A stretch of DNA of 64,000 nucleotides, taken from Azospirillaceae bacterium. GTDB lineage: Bacteria; Pseudomonadota; Alphaproteobacteria; Azospirillales; Azospirillaceae. Below, one piece after another: positions 1 to 8,055 of this stretch. The position numbers and the translations under genes are program-made. The notes below the pieces were generated by a model. That model was not told where the DNA came from. It was given only the letters and a program-made list of their open reading frames with translations, and made no database searches. How positions within the stretch are numbered: the stretch's first letter is position 1; every line of letters begins with the position of its first letter. The stretch spans positions 372,001 through 436,000 of the forward strand of contig JAPWJW010000001.1 in assembly GCA_028283825.1 (NCBI GenBank), given 5' to 3'.

Positions 1-2
1 AC

Positions 3-1271
3 GCGATCATCCTGTCCACCCTGGCCACGCTGCTGAGCGTGGCGGCCGCCATCGGCGGCACGCGCCGGGGCGATGGCGGCGGGGCGGCCATGGGCGGCAT
101 CGCCGGCGCGCAGGAACTGGGCGCCCGGTCCTTCTATGCCTTCAGCCGCGCACAGGAGGCCTCCGCCGACGAGGCCGGCATGTCCTACATGGAGGCCAAC
201 GGCTATTCCTCGCGCGGCATGCTGGAGATCATGGAAAAGCTGCATCAGATGGATGCCGGCCTGCCGCAGACCAAGCAGGTGGAGTTCCTGATGAGCCACC
301 CGCTGACCAAGAACCGCATCGAATACATCGAGAATTTCGTCGATCACGTCTCAAAATTCTCCAACGCCCGCATGCCCTCGGCCTTTTACGACATGCACCA
401 GCGCATGCGGGCCAAGCTCTTCGGTTTCATCCACCCCGACCAGGCGCTGCGCCGGTATCCGGAAAGCGACACCAGCGTGCCGGCCCGCTACGCCCGCTCC
501 ATCGCCTATTACCAGGTGGGGGACATCAACAAGGGCCTGAAGCTCGTCGACGGCCTGATCGACCAGGAACCCAAGAACCCTTATTTCTATGAGCTTAAGG
601 GCCAGATCCTGTTTGAGAACGGCCGCGCCAAAGAGGCGGTGGAGCCCTATCGCAACGCCGTGAAGTACGCGCCGGACAGCGCCCAGCTGCGCATGGCCCT
701 GGGCCACGCCCTGCTGGAGGCCGGCGACGACAAGCTGGTGCATGAGGCGATCGACGTGCTGCGCGCCTCCGCCCGCGACGAGCCGCTGGTGGAACTGACC
801 TGGCTGCTGCTGGCCTCCGCCTATGCCCGCGCCGACATGGCGCCGCAGCTGGCCTACGCCCGCGCGGAAGAGGCGCTGGCCCGCGGCGACATCCGCGCCG
901 CCCGCTATCACGCCGACCGGGCGGAACAGATGCTGCCGGCCGGTTCCCCCGATTGGGTGCGGGCGCAGGATATCCGCGTGCTGGTGGAAAGCCGCCTGCC
1001 CACCAATATGCGCCCGCAGCTGGCCCCCAGCGGCCTGGCCGCCGGCGGCCAGACCCCGTCCGACACGCCCATCATCTCCACCGGCCGCATGCCGGACGAC
1101 CTGCTGTACAGCGGCGGCGTTTCCGCCAGCGGTCCCAGCTTCCCGTCCGTCGCCACCATGCCCGGCGGCACGCTCGACGGCATGGGGGCCGGCGGTGCGG
1201 GGATGGGCGCACCCACCATGGGCGGCGCACCCGGCGGCATGGGGGGCGGTGGCCGTCCCGGCGGACGATAA
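3..1271 (+). CDS. M48-family periplasmic metalloprotease with TPR repeats (BepA/YfgC-like), N-terminus outside window
   Basis: The open frame runs in from the window edge, so the N-terminal signal peptide and the HExxH zinc motif are not visible. What remains starts in the catalytic domain: the segment SRAQEASADEAG carries the downstream Glu expected as third zinc ligand in M48 proteases. From about residue 150 onward there are TPR-type helical repeats (YYQVGDINKGLKLVDGLI, then FENGRAKEAVEPYRNAV), as in BepA, which degrades misassembled outer-membrane proteins such as LptD. The last 60 residues are a Gly/Met/Pro-rich low-complexity tail (GMGAGGAGMGAP) of unknown role. The gene ends at a bidirectional terminator shared with the convergent chemoreceptor gene. 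The family call is firm; the exact substrate is inferred. Confidence 0.85.
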   Translation, partial: AIILSTLATLLSVAAAIGGTRRGDGGGAAMGGIAGAQELGARSFYAFSRAQEASADEAGMSYMEANGYSSRGMLEIMEKLHQMDAGLPQTKQVEFLMSHPLTKNRIEYIENFVDHVSKFSNARMPSAFYDMHQRMRAKLFGFIHPDQALRRYPESDTSVPARYARSIAYYQVGDINKGLKLVDGLIDQEPKNPYFYELKGQILFENGRAKEAVEPYRNAVKYAPDSAQLRMALGHALLEAGDDKLVHEAIDVLRASARDEPLVELTWLLLASAYARADMAPQLAYARAEEALARGDIRAARYHADRAEQMLPAGSPDWVRAQDIRVLVESRLPTNMRPQLAPSGLAAGGQTPSDTPIISTGRMPDDLLYSGGVSASGPSFPSVATMPGGTLDGMGAGGAGMGAPTMGGAPGGMGGGGRPGGR

Positions 1272-1297
1272 CGTCCCCTCCTCACGCGAATACAAAA

Positions 1298-1331
1298 ACG
1301 GCCGGATGTCCCCATCCGGCCGTCTGTTTTT
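1298..1331. terminator. Bidirectional Rho-independent terminator
   Basis: Perfect 11-bp stem, ACGGCCGGATG at 1298-1308 pairing with CATCCGGCCGT at 1313-1323, loop TCCC. A T-run follows on the plus strand (1327-1331) and an A-run precedes it (1294-1298), giving T residues on the minus strand. It sits between two convergent genes and can stop transcription from both. Confidence 0.85.
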
Positions 1332-1353
1332 CAGGCGATGTGGGTGCCGGTTC

Positions 1354-3036
1354 TCAGCCCGCCCGCACCGTGCGCAGGAAGCCCGAGGCCTCGCGGTCCA
1401 GCACGGCGGACTGGCTGGACAGCCGTTCCGCCAGGCCGGTGACGCCCTGGGCGGCGTCACCCACGGCACGCGACGCGCCGGTCAGGTCGCCCAGGCTGCC
1501 CGCCACCTCACCAATGCCCTGTGCCGCCTGCTGGACGTTGCGGGCGATCTCCTGCGTGGCGGCACTCTGTTCCTCCACCGCCGAAGCGATGGTGACCGTC
1601 AGTTCGTTCACATCGGCGATGGTGGTGCCGATGCGGCGGATAGCCGTCACCGTCTGGCTGCTGCGGCTCTGGATGGTGGTGATCTGGGCCGCGATCTCCT
1701 CCGTCGCCTTGGCGGTCTGGTTGGCCAGGCCCTTGACCTCGTTGGCCACCACGGCGAAACCCTTGCCGGCATCGCCCGCCCGCGCCGCCTCGATGGTGGC
1801 GTTCAGGGCCAGCAGGTTGGTCTGCGCCGCGATGGTCTGGATCAGGGTCAGCACCTCCCCGATGCGGCGGGCATCGCCATCCAGCCCCTCCACCACCTCA
1901 TCCGTCTCGCGCACCACGGTCAGCGCTTCACCCGCGATCTTGGCGGACCGGACGACCTGGCTGCTGATCTCGCTGATGGAGGCTGACAGTTCCTCACTGG
2001 CCGCCGCCACGGTGTTGACGTTGGTGGAGGCCTCCTCCGCCGCGCTGGAGGCCGCATGGGCCTGGGTCAGCGCCTGGTCCGCCGCCGTGGCCAAGGTCCC
2101 CGCCAGCCTCTCCAGATCGGTGGAAGCGGTGGTGACGGTCACCACCACCCCGCCCACGCTGGACTGGAAGGTGTCGGCCACGCTGGTCAGCGCCTGGCGC
2201 TGGCGGGCCGCCGCCTCGGTCTTCGACCGCTCCTGCTCCGCCCGCAAGGATGCAGCCGCCTGCATATGCTCGCGGAACTGGGCCAGCGCCCGGGCGATGC
2301 GCCCGATCTCGCTGCGATCACGGGTATACTGGATGGCGACGGACAGGTCGTCGGCCACCAGCCGGTCCATGGTGCCGCACAGATCACCCAACGGCCGGGT
2401 GATGCTGCGCGCGATCATCACGGTGAAGGCGCCCGCCACCAGCAGGACCAGCAGCGCCGACCCGCCGGTCCACAGGGCCTGGCGCCACAGCACGGCGTTG
2501 ATGTCGTCGATGTAGACACCGGCCATCACCGCCCATTTCCAGGGATCGTAGGGGGCGGCGTAAGCCAGCTTGAGCGCCGGGATCTCGGCACCGGCGGTAC
2601 CGCGCGGCACCATGTAGGTGGTCAGGTCCCCGCCCTTCTGGGCAGCGGCGATGATGTTCGCCACCACGGGCGTGCCCTGGGGATCCTTGAACCCCATGCG
2701 GTTCACGCCTTCGTTCTTCGGATTGGCGTGCACCAGGGTGAGACCGTCGAACTGATAGACGCCGTAATAGTCGCCCTCGCCCCAGCGCATGCCCCGGATG
2801 GCTTTCTTCACCTCCTGCTGCGCCTGGTCCAGCGGCACCTTGCCGGCCTTGACCTCGTCGTCATACGCCTTGATCAGCTTCACCACGCTGCCGACCATGT
2901 CGTGCAGTTTCTGCTCACGCTCCGCATAGATGGATTGCCGCAGGCTCCACACTTGGGCGCCGGAGATCGCGAGCATCGACACGACCATGATGGCCATGAT
3001 GATGGCAATGCGAAAAATTAAAGAAAAATTGCGCAT
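1354..3036 (-). CDS. Methyl-accepting chemotaxis protein with sCache sensor
   Basis: Inner-membrane chemoreceptor of about 560 residues. Start chosen at the ATG giving [19 protein letters not shown], which begins directly with the first membrane helix; an upstream GTG in frame adds 21 residues of unlikely leader. Order: TM1 (about 9-29), periplasmic single Cache domain (about 35-185, with [20 protein letters not shown] and [16 protein letters not shown] typical of sCache_2), TM2 (about 190-210), HAMP ([13 protein letters not shown] onward), then the MCP signalling coiled coil with the hairpin tip containing [21 protein letters not shown]. No CheR-docking pentapeptide at the C-terminus. A DUF3369 response regulator lies just upstream on the same strand. 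The ligand is unknown; sCache_2 receptors often sense small organic acids. Confidence 0.93.
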   Translation of the reverse strand: MRNFSLIFRIAIIMAIMVVSMLAISGAQVWSLRQSIYAEREQKLHDMVGSVVKLIKAYDDEVKAGKVPLDQAQQEVKKAIRGMRWGEGDYYGVYQFDGLTLVHANPKNEGVNRMGFKDPQGTPVVANIIAAAQKGGDLTTYMVPRGTAGAEIPALKLAYAAPYDPWKWAVMAGVYIDDINAVLWRQALWTGGSALLVLLVAGAFTVMIARSITRPLGDLCGTMDRLVADDLSVAIQYTRDRSEIGRIARALAQFREHMQAAASLRAEQERSKTEAAARQRQALTSVADTFQSSVGGVVVTVTTASTDLERLAGTLATAADQALTQAHAASSAAEEASTNVNTVAAASEELSASISEISSQVVRSAKIAGEALTVVRETDEVVEGLDGDARRIGEVLTLIQTIAAQTNLLALNATIEAARAGDAGKGFAVVANEVKGLANQTAKATEEIAAQITTIQSRSSQTVTAIRRIGTTIADVNELTVTIASAVEEQSAATQEIARNVQQAAQGIGEVAGSLGDLTGASRAVGDAAQGVTGLAERLSSQSAVLDREASGFLRTVRAG

Positions 3037-3232
3037 TCTCAGACCCTTAGACCATCTGCCAACCCATCGGACATGTAGCACGGACAAATTGCAAGACAAG
3101 GGTCATAATGTTACCGCGACCAGCAATAAATAGCCGCCGCAGTCATCTGCGCTACCCCGTTAAGCAATATCCACGCCTGCTGGTTGGGGCACCACATCGT
3201 GTGGCCGAATCCACCGCCCCCCTTCGGGCGGA

Positions 3233-4252
3233 TCAGCCGGGTTCGCGCGCCTGCTCCAGCGCCCAGGCGGTCACCAGCGCATCGGCGATGCGCATCATCA
3301 TCAGCAGGGCCAGCCGGCGGCCGATCTCATCCAGCGGCCGCACCAGATGCAGGTGCAGGATGGCGGTCGCCCCACCGTCATCCAGTCCCGCCATCGGCAG
3401 CGGGCGTTGGGCGGGCGCGGTCAACGGCCAGACCAGGGTCATGGCGCCATCCGTGAACTCATGCCGCAACTCGCCTGGCCGGCGCAGCAGGGTGGCCAGG
3501 GCCCCCGCGTCCGCCACCGTGGCCAGCGGGTGGCCGGCGGCGTCCTGATAGCGCCCGCGCCCCGCCAGGATGCGGGCCGCCAGGCGGTCCGTACCATGGA
3601 TGACGCAGAACAGGCCCTCGGCCGGCTGCTCCAGCACCTCCGCGATCTGGTCCAGGGCGGCGCCGGCGGCGGCCGACGGGCCGGACAGCGCCACCTGGAA
3701 CAGGCCCAGCCCCGCCACCCGCTCCAGCCCCTGGCAGGACCGTTCCAGCGTGCGGATGTGGTGATAGGCCCTGAGCGCCGTGATGGTGGCGGTGATCAGC
3801 TTGCGCGCCGTCAGTTCCGTCTTGGCCTTGTAGTCGTTGACGTCATAGCCGGCGATGACATCGTCCTCCGGCGCCTGGCCCGGTTGTCCGGTGCGCAGGA
3901 TGATGCGCACCGCGCGGTTGCCCAGTTCGTCGCGGATGCGCGGCACCAGCTTCAGGCCCGCGTCCTCGCTTTCCATCACCACATCCAGCAGGATCATGGC
4001 GATGTCATGCTCGCCGCGCAGCACGGTCAGCGCCTCGGCCGCGGAATAAGCGGAGATGAAGGCCAGGCCGCGGCCCTGGAAGGCGAACTTGCGCATGACC
4101 AGCCGGGTCATGGCGTGGACTTCCGCGTCGTCGTCGACGATCAGCACCTGCCATGGCGGCATGCCGGGGACGAGTTCATCGCCCTCGTGCGCGTCTTCAT
4201 CCTCTTCCTCGTCCTGGAACAGGAAGTCGTCGTCGTCATCGGCCATGGTCAT
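3233..4252 (-). CDS. Response regulator with receiver and DUF3369 domains, no output domain
   Basis: About 339 residues. The start giving MTMADDDDDFLFQDEEEDED is preceded by a GAGGGACGGG ribosome site; an in-frame GTG 81 nt upstream is less likely. A very acidic N-terminal stretch (residues 3-30) is followed by a receiver domain: VLIVDDDAEV holds the acidic pocket, LLDVVMESEDAG the phosphoacceptor Asp, ILRTGQPG the Thr region, YKAKTELTA the conserved Lys. The rest matches the DUF3369 region that in many proteobacteria links the receiver to an HD-GYP c-di-GMP phosphodiesterase; here the protein stops before any HD-GYP. It lies 197 nt upstream of the chemoreceptor in the same direction, suggesting a shared signalling role. 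No histidine kinase is adjacent. Confidence 0.85.
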   Translation of the reverse strand: MTMADDDDDFLFQDEEEDEDAHEGDELVPGMPPWQVLIVDDDAEVHAMTRLVMRKFAFQGRGLAFISAYSAAEALTVLRGEHDIAMILLDVVMESEDAGLKLVPRIRDELGNRAVRIILRTGQPGQAPEDDVIAGYDVNDYKAKTELTARKLITATITALRAYHHIRTLERSCQGLERVAGLGLFQVALSGPSAAAGAALDQIAEVLEQPAEGLFCVIHGTDRLAARILAGRGRYQDAAGHPLATVADAGALATLLRRPGELRHEFTDGAMTLVWPLTAPAQRPLPMAGLDDGGATAILHLHLVRPLDEIGRRLALLMMMRIADALVTAWALEQAREPG

Positions 4253-4553
4253 GGGAATTACCCGTCCCTCATCCCGGGAGGCCCCATGCCCCCCAATGGC
4301 ATCGGCGGCGAATCCGGGGCCCCATGACCGCACAGCCCCGTCGCGCTGACAAGCGCGACGATGGCATGACGCGACAAGGGATCACCCTTGAAATCACAGG
4401 CTGGCGGCGGCACATGACGCCGCACCACAGGGGCGTGCGCCGGCCCGAGGATTGCGCCCGCGCCGCCGGTGGTCCATGCTGCCGGCCAATCGCCGCCGGC
4501 CCCGCCCTGAAGCGCCCTGTCGCTGGCGAGGCCGCAAACCGGAGTTTCCTTTG

Positions 4554-5318
4554 ATGTCGCGCACCCTCGTTTCCGCCCTGACCGCCACCGTGGCCCTGGC
4601 CGCCCTGGCCGCCGGCCCGGTCTTCGCCGCCGACAAGGCCGCACCCGAGAAGGGCCCCTACGACAAGGCGCAGATCGAACAGATCGTCCACGACTACATC
4701 CTGGCCCACCCGGAGGTGATCAGCGAGGCGGCACAGGCCCTGCAGGACAAGGCGGACGCGGAAGAGGCCAAGGCCTCGGCCGAGGCGCTGGTGAAGCACA
4801 AGGACGACCTGGTGGCGTCCAAGGCCTCGCCCGTCGGCGGCAACGTCAAGGGCGATGTCACCATGGTCGAGTTCTTCGATTACCAGTGCGGCTACTGCAA
4901 GCACACCCAGCCGGAGCTGGACGCCGCCGTGAAGAAGGACGGCAAGGTCCGCATCGTCTACAAGGAATTCCCCATCCTGGGCCCGGCGTCCGTGGTCGCC
5001 GCCAAGGCGGCGTTGGCCGCCAACATGCAGGGCAAGTACGACACCGTGCACGCGGCCCTGATGGCCGCCACCGGCAAGCTGGACCGTGACCGCATCCTGG
5101 CCATCGCCAAGGATGCCGGCGCCGATACCGACCGCCTGGCCAAGGACATGGACAGCCCGGCCGTGCAGAAGGAAATCGACGCCAACCTGGAACTGGCCGA
5201 CGCCCTGAACATCCACGGCACCCCCGGCTTCGTCATCGGCGCCACCGTGGTGCCGGGCGCCATCGGCGCCGACGCCTTCAAGGACCTGTTCGCCAAGGCC
5301 CGCAGCGCCAAGGGCTGA
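4554..5318 (+). CDS. DsbA-family periplasmic thiol-disulfide oxidoreductase
   Basis: 254 residues. Start chosen at the ATG after GGAGTTTCCTTTG, giving MSRTLVSALTATVALAALAA, a Sec signal peptide ending near VFAA; the longer frame upstream is Arg/Pro-rich filler. An N-terminal helical segment (about 30-95, YDKAQIEQIVHDYILAHPEV) typical of Com1/ScsC-like DsbA relatives precedes the thioredoxin fold. The active-site CGYC is at about 112-115 (FFDYQCGYCKHT) and the cis-proline loop is HGTPGFVIG near 222. Expected to oxidise or isomerise disulfides in exported proteins. It stands alone between the regulator pair and aroQ, with a GC hairpin after the stop. Family assignment is secure; whether it oxidises or isomerises cannot be told. 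Confidence 0.92.
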   Translation: MSRTLVSALTATVALAALAAGPVFAADKAAPEKGPYDKAQIEQIVHDYILAHPEVISEAAQALQDKADAEEAKASAEALVKHKDDLVASKASPVGGNVKGDVTMVEFFDYQCGYCKHTQPELDAAVKKDGKVRIVYKEFPILGPASVVAAKAALAANMQGKYDTVHAALMAATGKLDRDRILAIAKDAGADTDRLAKDMDSPAVQKEIDANLELADALNIHGTPGFVIGATVVPGAIGADAFKDLFAKARSAKG

Positions 5319-5350
5319 CATCCCCGCACCAGCTTACGTCAGGCCGGATG

Positions 5351-5384
5351 GGGGGCCGTTGCGTCACGCGACAGGACGGCCCCC
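5351..5384 (+). terminator. GC-rich hairpin after the dsbA-like gene
   Basis: GGGGGCCGT (5351-5359) pairs with ACGGCCCCC (5376-5384), 9 bp, loop 16 nt. No T-run follows, so this is a possible transcript end or 3' stabiliser, not a canonical intrinsic terminator. Confidence 0.45.
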
Positions 5385-5444
5385 GTCGCGCGTGTCGGAA
5401 TTATTGCCCCCGGCGCCGCCCGTGTTATAAAGCGGCCTTCGACG

Positions 5445-5486
5445 GACGCCCGTGGGGGGTGCACCCCTGTGGGCGTTCGGGTTTTT
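5445..5486 (+). promoter_or_regulatory. Hairpin plus T-run in the aroQ leader (possible attenuator)
   Basis: Arms GACGCCC...GGGGTG (5445-5461) and CACCCCTGTGGGCGTT (5462-5477) fold back on each other with a few mismatches. CGGG and TTTTT (5482-5486) follow at once, so the shape is that of an intrinsic terminator lying between an upstream TTATAA box (5425-5430) and aroQ. It could end transcription from upstream or attenuate aroQ-accB-accC. No leader peptide is evident. Confidence 0.5.
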
Positions 5487-5516
5487 GAGACGTACGTACG
5501 CAAAGGCGATACACCC

Positions 5517-5978
5517 TTGGCCATCGCGCCCTCCGTCCTGATCCTGAACGGGCCGAACCTCAACATGCTGGGGATTCGCGAACCGCACATCTATGGCGCG
5601 GAGACGCTGGAGGATATCGAGAACGCCTGCCAGGAGACGGCCGCGCGCCTGGGCCTGGAGATCGATTTCCGCCAGTCCAACCATGAGGGCGAACTGGTCA
5701 CCTGGATCCAGGACTCGCGCGGCGAACACGACGCCATCATCCTGAACGCCGGCGCGTACACGCATACATCCATCGCCATCCACGACGCGCTCAGCGCCGT
5801 GGCCCTGCCGGTGGTCGAGGTACACTTGAGCAATATTTTCCGGCGCGAGGCGTTCCGGCACCATTCCTATGTGTCGCCGGTGGCGCGGGGCGTCATCTGC
5901 GGCTTCGGCTCGCAGGGCTACCTGCTGGCGCTGCAAGCGGCGGCCCGCCTGATCGACACCCCACCGGAACGGGCATGA
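5517..5978 (+). CDS. aroQ: 3-dehydroquinate dehydratase, type II
   Basis: About 153 residues, the usual type II size. It dehydrates 3-dehydroquinate to 3-dehydroshikimate in the shikimate pathway. I prefer the TTG start at 5517 ([14 protein letters not shown]) with AAAGGCG 10 nt upstream; the GTG at 5469 would add a leader encoded by a hairpin/T-run. Motifs: [18 protein letters not shown] with the catalytic Tyr and Arg, [50 protein letters not shown]. It is followed by accB and accC, the arrangement seen in many alphaproteobacteria and gammaproteobacteria, so it is probably co-transcribed with fatty acid synthesis genes. Confidence 0.95.
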   Translation: MAIAPSVLILNGPNLNMLGIREPHIYGAETLEDIENACQETAARLGLEIDFRQSNHEGELVTWIQDSRGEHDAIILNAGAYTHTSIAIHDALSAVALPVVEVHLSNIFRREAFRHHSYVSPVARGVICGFGSQGYLLALQAAARLIDTPPERA

Positions 5979-6062
5979 CGCCCGGCGCCCAACCCGGCCT
6001 AATCCATCCAGACATCGACCCATCGGCGGCCTAACCGCAGCCCAGTACCCAGGATCACGACA

Positions 6063-6515
6063 ATGGCGACCTTCGAACTCGACAACGAATTCGTGCGCAA
6101 GCTGGCCGAGCTTCTCGGCGAGACCGGTCTTACCGAGATCGAATACGCGGAAGGCGACAAGCGCATCCGCCTGTCCCGCGCGGCGCCCCCCGCCGCCATG
6201 ATCGCGGCCCCCGCCGTCGCCGCCGCACCGGTCGCGGCCCCCGCGGCGGCCCCGGTCGCCACCGTGCCGCCGGCCCAGCACCCGGGTGCGGTCAAGTCGC
6301 CCATGGTCGGCACCGCCTACCTGGCGCCCGAGCCCGGCGCCAACGCCTTCATCAAGGTCGGCGACACGGTGAAGGTCGGCCAGACCCTGCTGATCATCGA
6401 GGCGATGAAAGTCATGAACCCGATCAAGGCCGCCAAGGGCGGCACGGTTACCCAGATCCAGGTCGGCGACGCCCAGCCTGTGGAATACGGCGAAGTCCTG
6501 CTGATCATCGAGTGA
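6063..6515 (+). CDS. accB: Biotin carboxyl carrier protein of acetyl-CoA carboxylase
   Basis: 150 residues. It carries the covalently bound biotin that shuttles CO2 from AccC to the carboxyltransferase, giving malonyl-CoA for fatty acid synthesis. The N-terminal segment (1-45) is helical and binds AccC; residues about 42-72 form an Ala/Pro-rich swinging linker (APAVAAAPVAAPAAAPVA). The biotinyl domain occupies about 75-150 and the acceptor Lys is in EAMKVMN at about residue 116. accC begins 10 nt after the stop, so the two are translated from one message, as expected for subunits of one complex. Confidence 0.97.
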   Translation: MATFELDNEFVRKLAELLGETGLTEIEYAEGDKRIRLSRAAPPAAMIAAPAVAAAPVAAPAAAPVATVPPAQHPGAVKSPMVGTAYLAPEPGANAFIKVGDTVKVGQTLLIIEAMKVMNPIKAAKGGTVTQIQVGDAQPVEYGEVLLIIE

Positions 6516-6525
6516 GGGTTTGACC

Positions 6526-7884
6526 ATGGGCGGCCTGTTTGAAAAAGTCCTGATCGCCAATCGCGGCGAGATCGCACTTCGCATCCACCGCGCCTGCCGC
6601 GAGATGGGCATTAAAACCGTGGCGGTGCATTCCACCGCCGACGCCGACGCCATGCACGTCCGCCTGGCGGATGAGAGCGTGTGCATCGGCCCGCCCTCGG
6701 CCAAGGAAAGCTATCTGAACATCCCGGCGATCCTGTCGGCGGCGGCCATCACCGGGGCGGACGCCATCCACCCCGGCATCGGCTTCATGTCGGAGAACGC
6801 CCAGTTCGCCCAGATGGTGGAGGAGCACGGCTTCGCCTGGATCGGCCCGTCGCCGGAACACATCCGCATCATGGGCGACAAGGTCACGGCCAAGCGCACG
6901 GTGCTGGATTTGGGCCTGCCGGTGGTGCCCGGTTCCGACGGCCCGGTCGAGACGGTGGAGATCGCCCAGACCAACGCCGCCCGCATCGGCTATCCCGTGC
7001 TGATCAAGGCGGCGGCCGGCGGCGGCGGCAAGGGCATGAAGGTCGCCTGGAACGAAGGCGAACTGCGCGAGGCCTACCAGTTGGCCCGGGGCGAGGCGCG
7101 CGCCGCCTTTGGCAACGACCAGGTCTACATGGAAAAGTACCTGGCCAAGCCGCGCCACATTGAAATCCAGCTGCTGGGCGACCACCATGGCACCGTGGTG
7201 CATTTCGGCGAGCGCGACTGTTCCATCCAGCGCCGCCACCAGAAGGTGGTGGAAGAGGCGCCGTCGCCGGCGCTGAACGCGGAAGAGCGCGCCTTCATCG
7301 GCAACCTGGCGGCCAAGACGGCGGCGGCCTTCGGTTACCGCGGCGTCGGCACGATGGAGTTCCTGTACGAGAACGGGCAGTTCTACTTCATCGAGATGAA
7401 CACCCGTCTGCAGATCGAACACACCATCAGCGAGATGATCACCGGCGTCGATCTGGTGCGTGAGCAGATCCGGGTGGCCACCGGCGCGCCGCTGGGCTAT
7501 GGCCAGGAAGACATCAAGTTCAACGGCCATTCCATCGAATGCCGCGTGAACGCCGAGAACCCGCTGACCTTCACCCCCAGCCCCGGCAAGATCGACGGCT
7601 ATCATGCCCCGGGCGGCCTGGGCGTGCGCGTCGATAGCGCGCTGTACGACGGCTATCGCGTGCCGCCGCACTACGACAGCATGATCGCCAAGCTGATCGT
7701 GCACGGGAACAGCCGTAACGAGTGCCTGATGCGCCTGCGCCGCGCCATTGAGGAATTCGTCATCGGCGGCATCGACACCACCCTGCCCCTGCACCAGCGC
7801 ATCATCGCCCAGCAGGACTTCATCAACGGTGACTACGACATCCGTTGGCTGGAAGAGTGGATGAAGAACCAGCCGGCCGGCTGA
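6526..7884 (+). CDS. accC: Biotin carboxylase subunit of acetyl-CoA carboxylase
   Basis: 452 residues, close to the E. coli 449. It uses ATP and bicarbonate to carboxylate biotin on AccB. Start at the ATG giving MGGLFEKVLIANRGEIALR; a TTG two codons upstream is less likely. N-terminal biotin carboxylase domain (1-115), ATP-grasp (115-330) with the Gly-rich loop AAAGGGGKGMKVAW, metal/catalytic region FYFIEMNTRLQIEHTISEM, C-terminal domain with VECRVNAE-type motif (IECRVNAENP). Followed by a strong terminator, so the operon ends here. Confidence 0.97.
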   Translation: MGGLFEKVLIANRGEIALRIHRACREMGIKTVAVHSTADADAMHVRLADESVCIGPPSAKESYLNIPAILSAAAITGADAIHPGIGFMSENAQFAQMVEEHGFAWIGPSPEHIRIMGDKVTAKRTVLDLGLPVVPGSDGPVETVEIAQTNAARIGYPVLIKAAAGGGGKGMKVAWNEGELREAYQLARGEARAAFGNDQVYMEKYLAKPRHIEIQLLGDHHGTVVHFGERDCSIQRRHQKVVEEAPSPALNAEERAFIGNLAAKTAAAFGYRGVGTMEFLYENGQFYFIEMNTRLQIEHTISEMITGVDLVREQIRVATGAPLGYGQEDIKFNGHSIECRVNAENPLTFTPSPGKIDGYHAPGGLGVRVDSALYDGYRVPPHYDSMIAKLIVHGNSRNECLMRLRRAIEEFVIGGIDTTLPLHQRIIAQQDFINGDYDIRWLEEWMKNQPAG

Positions 7885-7907
7885 TAGGCCGACGGCAATC
7901 CGGTACG

Positions 7908-7955
7908 AACAGGCCCGGGATCGACCATCATGGTCGGCCCCGGGCCTGTTGCTTT
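7908..7955 (+). terminator. Rho-independent terminator of aroQ-accB-accC
   Basis: AACAGGCCCGGG (7908-7919) pairs perfectly with CCCGGGCCTGTT (7939-7950); the inner GACCAT/ATGGTC also pairs. GCTTTT follows. Classic intrinsic terminator. Confidence 0.88.
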
Positions 7956-8055
7956 TCGGGGTTTTGGGGATGCCGGCGGCGGCGATAGCGGCTGCCCGCC
8001 GGCGGGGAAATGCACTACCCTGCCGGTCAAAGAAAAATGATTCCCGGATGCTGGC

